A stretch of DNA of 64,000 nt from Solen grandis (taxonomy: Eukaryota; Mollusca; Bivalvia; Adapedonta; Solenidae). This document shows, in pieces, positions 54,743-64,000 of this stretch; position 1 is the first letter of the stretch; each line of letters starts with the position of its first letter. A model generated the notes under the pieces. That model worked only from the letters and a program-made list of their open reading frames with translations. It did no database searches and was not told where the DNA came from. The stretch spans positions 42,477,655 to 42,541,654 of the forward strand of contig CM037792.1 in the NCBI GenBank assembly GCA_021229015.1, read 5' to 3'. A program made the position numbers and the translations under genes.

Positions 54743-57170
54743 TTCTACCCAAATAAAATAACGAACCCCCGAAATGTCCAAGTTAATCCCCTTAGGTTTT
54801 CACCGTCGACGAGTGAATTCAAAACCAATATTTTAATATGTCGGTTGCAAAAAAGGGGTCGCTGACTTTGCTTTAAATGGAAAAACGTCGAGGATCCTTT
54901 CACATATTCCCCTTAAAATTTTTAAAAGAACAAAACCCCTTTTTTACAAAATTAGAATCTAAAACCCAACTTTTTTCCCGGCAATATAATCCACCCATTC
55001 TACGAAAAATGCGCCCTTTTCCCAGGCTAAAAAAAAACATACCAGGGGGGGTGAGCGCGCCTGTTGCAAAAAGTCCCCCCCCCCGTAATAAAAACAATTT
55101 TTAAATGGGAAAACCCTTTTTAAAATCGGATATAACGTTCCCTATATATACCCCCCCCAAATTTCCTTGTAAAAAAAAGAAAAAGTTTACAGACCTTTCA
55201 CCACTTTGGGGGGGTTTTACGATTGGGTGGTGTTTTTCCTTATAAAAATTTTTTTCTTTATTTTAAAAATCCTCTCTCTTCTCTCTCTCAATAAGTATCG
55301 GGTTGGCTATAATCAACATTTAAATTTATATTGCTTATAAAAAAATTGATTTTTAGCCATTGTCATAATGGTGGAATTTTTGCCGCCCCCTGAGGGGACT
55401 CCGTAGACAAGGTCTTTAAACAAAAACCCGATACATTACTTTGACAGGGGGCTAGGAGGCGGAACCCCCAAGCATTAGTAAAAGGTATTATTCAAACAAA
55501 TTTTTGAACTGTAAAGGGCCGTGGATCGGCCGACAACCGGGTTCCCCCTAAACGTACACGTATTTTTTGGGCTGGTAGGTGTCCATCTCGAAGGAATAAA
55601 TTTTTTTTTCTAAAAACTTGACACTAAAATAAATCAAATAGAGACGTGCGTATTAGCCCAAAAAATTTGGGTTAAAAAATTTTAATTTTTAACACGGAAA
55701 CATAAAGTGCACAAAAAGGGAATTCCCCTCCCCATTTGAATCGTTGAAACTTACGTTCTGGAGGGGATGAAATCGTGGAAAACGAAAAAAACAAACCCTT
55801 TTCTTTTTCCCGAGTATTGGATCTCTTTACCGCCATCAAAAAACCACTTTAATTAACCTTTTAAAAGAAATACCCAAACTGGTAGTAAATTTTCATAAAG
55901 GGTTTTAATACACGTTGTCCACATTTTCTGCAGGGAACAAACTTATTTCATTAAAAAGATTTATTTTTTTTTTTTAAATATATTTAAGTTTAAACAAAAA
56001 GAAAATGTTCTGAAGTTATTTGAGTAAACATTGATTTTTTTTTTGTTTTGCAACTATTTTGGGAAGCAAAAAAATAGGTGTTTTTGGTGTAGAAAGGAAC
56101 ATTTTACCCGGGGGGCCATAGAATCCGTTTACAAATTTTTGGTTATTTAACACTGCGTGTCCAAAGGAAAAAGTAAAAAAAATATTGGATGGGGTTTTGG
56201 GGTCAAAAAATTTTAATACCCATTTTAAGACCTTTTTTTTTAAAATTTATTCCTTTTGTTCTTCAACTAATATAAATTTAATTATGATTATCTTTAAATA
56301 TTAAACAAACAGGGCCTTTTTTTTTTAAAAAAGCTCTTAAAGAAACGTCTTCTTATGATAAAGACGTGCTGTTAATTGTTGCAATTGAGTCCTTAAAAAA
56401 TTTGGACAGGTTTTTAATCTGATCTATCGGAGGGGCCCTAAAAATACCTCATTTTATTGGCTTAGAAAAAAGGTACATAAAAAAAAGCGGGGATTGACCC
56501 AAATAGGCAAAAAAAAAACTTAAAAAAAATTTTTATAGCCCCCAATTTTCAGATTGAGGTGTCGTAAAATTTTGATTTTTTTTTTTTTACTTTTGGTCAT
56601 TGAGCGATCTAGGTCTATAGCCCCCTTATCTATATTTTTTTCTAAACTTATGTACATTTTCATCCTTCGATGGGGCCTAAATAGTGCAAAAAGGGTACTC
56701 AATCAAAGTATGAAAACAGCACGTCAGGTCAAAGAAAATATGAAAAAATGCAAATTATTTTTTTACACTTATGGTCAGACCTAATTCGATGCAAACTTTC
56801 CAGCAGTTTCATCCTTATAATGCAACCAAATTTTTAAGGGTGGACTGCTTCAAATATTTCAGTTTATATAAACAAGACACATGCTAAAATTTTTACCATC
56901 CCTACGAAATAGTTCATAACGTTTTCGATAGTGTCGCGGTTCTCTTTTATCGCGGATTTTTTTTGTCGGGGAAAAACTTTTCGCCACTCGTGTCACCATT
57001 TTGTAAAAAGAAAACTTATTATTAAATTAAAAAAAGATGTATCGCTATAAACCCGGGGAATCAGGGTTTTCAATGTAGGCCAAAATGGGGGACATAATAA
57101 ACAATAGTTTACTATTTATTTTAAAAGGCTTACACAGTTCAAAAGGGGGGAAAACAAGAAATAAAAAAAA

Positions 57171-59770
57171 TCAATTGAAGATAAGATTTCATTAATATTT
57201 TATTTCAGTCTATTTAGTCATTGTCCCAGTACGAAAAACTAAATCTACATACATTTGTACACATTATACTTAATAAAACTTTTATTGTAAAATGTTATAA
57301 GGTTTACAAGGTAAAATTTACAGTTTTTAAATTTACTAAAGAAACCTTTGATAATTTTTGCAACTAAAATATTGAATATCTTTAAAGACTATTTTACACA
57401 CAAACAGTATAAATTTGTCAGCTAAGTTTTCTTTAAAGGAGTATTCATTGTTGGCCAATGTAAATAACATTCAAAAAACTTATAATTAGGGAAAGAATAA
57501 ATAGATTATTTTTTTTTAACAATCTCGGTAAAAACAATTGAAAACAATTGGGGTTTTTTCGATTGTTTTGAAGTCCGGGGGGGTTTCATACCATATATTA
57601 TGTTTTTTATTGTATTTTACTCTGGGTTTTAACCTTAGTTGATTTTTGCCCGGGCCATTTTATGTAAAAAAAATTCTCCAAGAATGAATAAGTAAAACAA
57701 TTAAAATATAAACAAAAATATCTTATAATTAAAATAGATAAGTTTGTATGTACTCCCAAAAACACAACTAAAAACGGTTTATAAAATGTACATTGTTTTC
57801 TTAAAAAAATCGATAAATTTTTTAAAGGGGTGTTATTTAAATACAGATTCCTCTTATTTTTTTCAACAAAAAGAAAATTCAAGAGTGAACACTTCCTTAT
57901 TTAAAGGAAGCGCTTACTTTCCTAATGGGTGGTTGGGAAGATAAACCCCCATTTTTTGAATGTCTTCCAAAAAAACATAACCACATAAATTTTAGTTCAA
58001 ACTACAATTTTAACGCATACCCAAATTCCCCTACTAACAAGTCTTTCTTTTCATTTGGCAATAATTTAGTATATTTTTCATTAAGCTCATCCCTTACAAT
58101 GTAAATAAAGTAAAAAAACAAGAAACAATACATCCTACATTGCCGCTCATTACGGAACAATTGGAAAAATAAAATATCACCCTTTGACACAAAATTAAAA
58201 CACCCCCCTGGGCATATTTTTTATTCACCATGAGTTTTAAGATAAAATAAGAATAACCCTTTTGAAATAAAAAAAAGGAATTTTGATCTACAAAAATATT
58301 CAATTGCACAATCATAAAAAAAATATGATGTTGTAAACAAAATGACATAGAAAACCCTTTTTCATAAAAAGATAAATCTTTTAAAATATTGAAAATTTAA
58401 AAATACATAATTTTGATGTTTAATTTAAATAAAAATAAAATCTTAATCAAATTTACAACTACTTTCAACTTTTAGTATTAGAAATATTCAAAATAAAAAA
58501 TTCAGTTAAATCGTAAATTAAAACATTCAAGAATAAAATTTTACCATACAATTGGGTTTTTTCTATGTTTTAAATACAAGCACAGATTTTTGCTAAGATT
58601 TTTTCATTTTGGGTGATGAATAAGAATGTGAACTTTAAAAGCATACATAACAATGGGAAATTTCTTAATCAAGTGCTTTTTTTTTTAAAAAAACTTTCAT
58701 AGCATTCATAAAGTGAAAATTTAGTATTAAATGCTTTCTGATTTTCACTTTTATTACAGAAAGGGCCTTTTTTTATTAAAGGCACACTTCATATCGTCCC
58801 GTTTCTATTTAACGGCGCAACCCCCCATCAACTTTTGCAAGAGTTGATCGTGCAAGGGGCAACAGCATACTCATTTAAAAAATTTATAATACTAGGCTTT
58901 TTGCCTCCCAAACCATTTAAATTAAACCCCATTTGATCGCTCCCAAATCGGGAATATGATTATGCATCATACATCAAAATTTTAAAAATATTACATGAAA
59001 ATGGCAAATTCCCCAATGTCCCCAGATTCGTTCACTTACACCAAAAAGAAAAATTTTGGAAGAAGCATGTTTCAATAAAAAAGAAAACAACGGGGAACAA
59101 TCGCTATTTTGTGGTTTGTTATCACGTAAACATCAACATTTACGGATATTTTACGTTGTTAATAATCTCTTATAGTTATGTCTTCAAAGCTTGAGTTTTG
59201 CTGATATTCTTAAACATCTTTATTTTGTAAACTCGCAAAATTACATTTTAAACAACCTATTTTCATTTCATTTCAGCTCGATTTCTTCATATCATCTGTG
59301 ACATTTAAGATACTTATTATCTGACAATACCATTTGTTTAAAAGAAATTTGAAATTTTAGGAAAAAGTAACAAGAAAAGATCAAAACAAAGTGTTTTAAT
59401 GGACGGCTTAAAATTAGCATACTGCCCCTGCCCCTTTTTTCTCTTTTCTACTGGTTTGACCTTAAAATCTACGCCGTCTATGCACAGGACCCTTAGTCGA
59501 AAAATAATTAAAAAAAAAATAAATAAATTCAATCTCTTTGAACTTTATTTATATATAAAGATTTCGATTTTCTTTTTTCTTTCTTTTCAAATTTTTTTTT
59601 TTAATGAATATCAGGGCCTGTGGTCTATAATTTACACAAAAAGGAAGCAGTTCGGATTAACAAATGCAAAATAATAAATGTTAAAAACTAGTATTTAAAA
59701 TATGGGCCTACTGTATATATATAACCTAACCTAACAATTTCCGAAAAAAAAAAAGAAAAAAAGAAAAAAA
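57171..59770. other. Very AT-rich sequence, nothing recognised
   Basis: Short open frames of biased composition only. Homopolymer distortion is milder than in the preceding region. Confidence 0.4.
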
Positions 59771-59771
59771 A

Positions 59772-59866
59772 AAGGACCATGCTGGAATAGAACTCACGAC
59801 CCCTTGCAGGGTAAAAAAAACTAAGGCGGGCGCTCTTACCGTAAGAGTCCACTACCATAAGTCAAA
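59772..59866 (-). repeat. tRNA-like SINE fragment
   Basis: The minus strand has GGTAGTGGACTCTTACGG (A-box region) and GTGAGTTCTATTCCAGC (B-box region), with poly-A next to it on the plus strand. Confidence 0.45.
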
Positions 59867-60151
59867 GGAGCAAATAAGGTCATTTATAGATAGTTAACTG
59901 TATCCCAACAACGAAATAACTACACAGTTCCGAAGTTCACTTTTCACTAATTTACTGCATTAACTACACCAAACGTTCATCAGATTACGGTTGCATATTA
60001 ATAAGATAAACTTTACGCATTACTTATCCCACACATCATGTAACATTCAGTTCAGTTCAATTCAATTCTTTATTCAATTCACAAGTTACAAAAGTAACAA
60101 TGAGTGAAATACAAAAACAAATTCAAAATATCCGTTCGGTGGGTAATGATA

Positions 60152-60191
<40 letters not shown>

Positions 60192-61920
60192 TTGCCATTG
60201 TAAATAAGCTTATTAAACCAATTATCACTTAAATTTCGTTTTGTAAATAATAAAATTTTCAAAACTCTCTATACTTTCCAATTTTCGGAAATTTTTTACC
60301 AGGCAAAGAAAATCAAACCCCTATACTTTCACTCACCGAAGTCAAGAATAATTAATCAACCATGTATAAGAACAAATCAATACAGAAGACATGGGTATGC
60401 TACAATGAAGCGATATGTAGTCATGATCACATGTATAAACATCATTAAAAATGCAAACATCTACTGACTAATAACTTATTAAATATGAACAATTAAACGC
60501 GGAACTATTTAAAACAATCGTAAAAATCATGTATTTGATATCCCCGAACAATCAAACAGAAAACATCTGTCAACAAAAGTCATTACAACCACAGCCTTTA
60601 TATTCGAAACTAATTTGAACATGCGCCAACGAAAGTGAAACCCATTTTAATTGGACATACTTTCATATAACGCACTTAATCACAGTAATATATTGAAAAG
60701 TTGAAAGTTTATTAGATAAGCCAGAAGGTCGTACTACCCATGCGGCAAAACATATTACATAAATTGTACAAAACATGACGGAGATGAACAAACGGAATAG
60801 TGAAAGCAGTGTAAACAATCATGTAACATGCAAATCACATAAGACAACATATAAATATATATAAATATCAATATCGAAACAATGTCGTATTTCTTTGTAC
60901 AACTTCTCTTATCGAAACGAAACATAAGAGGAAGTTACGAATAGAAAGACAAATACACCCTATCAAACAACATAGCAGTACGTTAAATACATAAACAGTT
61001 TAAACAAATTATATGGTGATACAATCGAGTAACTCCGTGGTTCTTCTCTTATCGAAACGAAACATAAAAAGGGGGATCCAGAATAAAGAAAGACACAAAA
61101 ATACAGGATGAAGGGAAAAAAGAAACAGGTGAGTACTAAATATAATTCCATGAAGCTACATTATATTTAGGTATACCATTTACACATGATCTCTGTTTTT
61201 CCTACAAAACATATGCAAAAGAAATATAATGTGTTTTTAAGTAACCGACAATTAAACGGCACCTTTACTGATTTTTATCATCGTGTGAAAATTACAAGGA
61301 CAGGAAGCACATGGTAAACAGAAAATTATGATAAATAAATGTCAGCAATCACAAAATATACGATGGGATAAAGGCAAAAAATATTTTCCCTGCCCCCTTT
61401 TGCCACCGTACAAAATATGAGGATAGTTTTATGGATAGATTTAATAATTTACAGTATTCCGTTCAACTGATGGATATAATCCCTAACAGCAGTGTGTATC
61501 CATGTAATAAGTGTACAAACAAAAAAAAAAAAAAAAAAGCTGGATAGAGAGAAAAGAAAGAAGGACAGAAATAGCAAGGGATGTTTACTCTGATGTTTCA
61601 AAAGATATAGTGTTTTCATGTTGACAAGGGCATTAAATTAAAGTTATTTCACATATTCTGAATTCATTAATCAGGCTAGTGCTTGTCAAGTTTAAAAACA
61701 GATTTGGTGCGAATGCAACCGTCGTTAGCGTGACAATTCGACGTCATTTCTGGGAAATTGGAAGACGTTGTGTTGGACGGTTATTCCGCAGCAGACTGTT
61801 CTGGCTATGGCTTTCAAAAAAGGCGCATGACGTCAACAGATGACATTGAATGCGTGCGGTTGTCAAATTTTGTGATTGACTCAAACTTTTCTTATAAAGG
61901 CACTTAAAAAATTAAAATGT
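59867..61920. other. Intergenic DNA with a (GA)n run and a 25-bp direct repeat
   Basis: A (GA)n run lies at 60157-60188. CTTCTCTTATCGAAACGAAA occurs at ~60903 and again at ~61042. No gene seen. Confidence 0.4.
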
Positions 61921-61924
61921 AGAT

Positions 61925-62175
61925 ATATTACCAACCTATGGAAAAACATTTGTCTACAATTGGGACAAGCAGTTTAGGCATGGTAGAACCTCAGTGTTTG
62001 ATGACGAAAGACCCGGTCGGGGCCCACATCGACAGTCACTGTTGGAAACACAGCGTTAGTGAAGAACTGTTAGATAATGACAGACGGTTTATGGTCAAGG
62101 GATTGCAGAGCAACTATCTCTTTCGTATTACACAGTACAACGTATTCTTAAGACGAGAGGTGGTGATTACGTTTA
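61925..62175 (+). pseudogene. mariner transposase N-terminal fragment
   Basis: Across two frames the plus strand keeps the mariner helix-turn-helix linker (GRTSVFDDERPGRG) and the following block (ELLDNDRRFMV, LSLSYYTVQRILKT). Stops and a frame change break it, and no catalytic domain follows. It differs from the element in ABCB7 intron 7. Confidence 0.6.
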
Positions 62176-62313
62176 GAAAGTTAACCGGACACTAGACTTT
62201 TACGTTAAAGTAACGTCAGCGTGACCCAACGTTGACGTCTGCGGCTTCAAGTACACAAGTACTGTTATTCAATGTTTCATGCAAGCTTTATTGTTCAGAT
62301 CTAAATAATATTT

Positions 62314-62413
62314 NNNNNNNNNNNNNNNNNNNNNNNNNNNNNNNNNNNNNNNNNNNNNNNNNNNNNNNNNNNNNNNNNNNNNNNNNNNNNNNNNNNNNNN
62401 NNNNNNNNNNNNN
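62314..62413. other. Assembly gap of 100 N
   Basis: Exactly 100 unknown bases. Confidence 0.99.
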
Positions 62414-63094
62414 ATTCTTCGTCAATACATGAAATATAAAATCATATATTCATCGGGTTGTCATTTTATTTTTAGCATAAATAAAGCATTTGTGACACTA
62501 CGCCTATATGCTATCATGGGTTATTTATGGTAGTGTCAGATTATGTAATATGAACAAAAGCAAATGTAAATTTGGTAAGTATTGCTCTGTCGTATTTTCT
62601 TTCGAAATTTTAAAGTTTTTAGCCCATTTGTTAGTTTTAATACGTACAAACAATCGACTGACTAGAATCAGTTTAGTAATTGAGAATCACTGTAAAACAC
62701 GTTAAATTTAAAACTATTCTAGTTATACTTTAGATATATTAATCTCATGTAAATACTGTAAATTTATGGGTAGTGATAAAGTGGGTATATATTGCACTTT
62801 AAGATATGTATCGTTTGAACTTGGTATATTTATTACAGTAACAGAATAAGTCATATACATGTAAAGAATATCCAATTTGTTTTCGCTTATATGTATCTAT
62901 ATAAGATCTATTTACAAAGTATGTGATAAAATGCATTACATGTATTCGTTTGTATTTCCTTGTTTGATATTGAGTGCATGTGTATTTCAATTTCGTTTTG
63001 ACCTATGTGTATTTCAATTTCGTTTTGACCTATTCAACAGAAAAGTGAATACTCCTCTAATAATTTATATTGTTAATCATTTTTTCTTTTTCAG
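62414..63094. other. Flank upstream of the last gene
   Basis: AT-rich, with a 27-bp tandem duplication at about 62980-63032 (GTGTATTTCAATTTCGTTTT). It may be the first intron of the gene beginning at 63095, since that exon has an acceptor before its ATG. Confidence 0.4.
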
Positions 63095-63542
63095 TCTTGT
63101 AAAAATGGTGAATTCATTTATGGAATTGTCAAATCAAAATCCAACGTGGCATGAGATGGTACATGCAATCAAAAGGAATTTTGATGGACTTGACAATTTG
63201 TATCCGTTGGAATGTTTCAAGGAAAACGTTTCAGAAATAATTGTCTTTGAAGATGAGGTACAATGTATTTTTTATATCTGAATATATCCGATTAAATCTT
63301 CTTAGTATAATCTTCTAAGTCTAAGTAGAGAGTAAAACAAGCCTTTTATGACCATAATTTTGTATCTTTATTTTTAGAACTAATTAAAAATCAATTATGT
63401 TTGTATTTATATTTATTTTCAAAATAATGTGAGAAAATAAAAAGTTATGTGTTTGTAATTTCCAGCCCCAGGATGGAGACCCTGATTGTTCAACCGCCGG
63501 GCTGATACAAGCATGCTTGTTTGAGAGACAAAACCTACATGG
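63095..63542 (+). CDS. First coding exons of an unrecognised spliced gene
   Basis: Exon A is 63095-63257 (acceptor TTTTTCAG, ATG at 63105, donor GTACAA, phase 0). It encodes MVNSFMELSNQNPTWHEMVH and on to IIVFEDE. Exon B is 63466-63542 (acceptor TTTCCAG, donor GTAAAT, phase 2) and encodes PQDGDPDCSTAGLIQACLFE and on. Both junctions are canonical and in phase, and composition is protein-like, so I take it as real. I do not recognise the family. The gene continues beyond 64000 or in the rest of the window; no third exon is clear in 63543-64000. Confidence 0.6.
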
Positions 63543-64000
63543 GTAAATTAAATATCGAAGTAGATGCATTTCTTTCTTTAAGTTTGAAACGATATATTCG
63601 TATAATAAAAGCTTTGATGCAAATATATTTAAAGATATCTTTATAAGCTTGTCCTAGACAAATACATGTAGTAAATGTTCATAAGTATTCAAAACCTAAC
63701 ATGGTATCAAAACTTTTGATTATGAATATGAAATAGCATATACATGTACTTTGATATATACATGTTGTATATGAGAAATGTAGACCAATCACTAAAATAA
63801 GGTTGGGAATTCAAAGAACCAGTAAGATAAAAGATAGAGGCATGAATGAAATACGGTACGTGTATTTATTTCATTAAACCGGTATTATTTTCACTCGTGA
63901 ATTCGACATATTTATGTGAAAATGTGTTTTCTATAACCACGCCTGAAAATACGAATTTTTATTAAATAAAATCCTTTATCAATATCATCATCGCCATCGT

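Larger units (their letters stand above)
51350..57170. other. Homopolymer-distorted, probably low-quality sequence
   Basis: Long runs of every base (for example G68 at 53739-53806, A33 at 54706-54738, and many runs of 6-10 C, T, A or G) appear at a rate unlike the rest of the window. I find no gene; open frames here are chance. A tRNA-like SINE piece lies at 51518-51580 (minus strand B-box-like GAGTTCGATTCC). Confidence 0.65.

Overview
The window is AT-rich, intron-bearing animal DNA, most likely from a bivalve or other mollusc. That inference rests on the tRNA-derived SINE types, the dense MITEs, the small exons separated by 0.3-2 kb introns, and a Polinton. It carries three 100-N scaffold gaps (840-939, 50940-51039, 62314-62413). 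I recognise one complete host gene, one complete Polinton/Maverick element, and the first coding exons of an unrecognised gene at the right edge.

Left third (about 1.5-20 kb, + strand): a 15-exon gene for the mitochondrial ABC half-transporter ABCB7/Atm1, which exports a sulfur/glutathione compound needed for cytosolic Fe-S protein assembly. Every splice junction is canonical and in phase, and the reading frame is intact. Its introns hold a mariner fossil, a pogo/Tigger fragment, two tRNA-derived SINE families, TTAA-flanked (piggyBac-type) MITEs with a strong central hairpin, and an 8 x 43-bp tandem array that repeats a splice-acceptor-like sequence just upstream of the true acceptor of exon 9.

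Middle (20-32.5 kb): repeat-rich intergenic DNA with more TTAA MITEs, a nested SINE pair, tandem units carrying nuclear-receptor DR0-like sites, foldback palindromes and a LINE fossil.

Polinton (32511-48458, 15,948 bp): it has 5'-AG...CT-3' ends, a perfect 6-bp target duplication (ATCAAT) and ~175-bp terminal inverted repeats that are almost identical. Each repeat can itself fold into a ~133-nt hairpin. The gene order is: zinc-ribbon integrase (-); small zinc-finger protein (+); protein-primed-type DNA polymerase B (+) interrupted at motif C by an intein with a LAGLIDADG endonuclease; a minus-strand block (two small membrane proteins, a basic membrane protein, a 213-aa conserved protein, the packaging ATPase, the major-capsid-like protein); a coiled-coil protein with a hydrophobic tail (+); a 456-aa tail-anchored protein (-); and a plus-strand cluster (duplicated penton-like protein, fibre-like protein, membrane protein with three ESCRT late-domain-like motifs). 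Integrase and polymerase would replicate and insert the element, and the ATPase, capsid-like and membrane proteins would build a particle. Short palindromic DNA modules are scattered through it, many in frame inside genes. Several genes carry single-base frameshifts in homopolymers, and the polymerase also has real internal losses.

Right flank (48.5-64 kb): a LINE reverse-transcriptase fossil, a stretch (about 51.3-57.2 kb) with extreme homopolymer runs that looks like poor consensus sequence, tRNA-like SINE pieces, a mariner fragment and, from 63095, the start of a spliced gene I cannot name.
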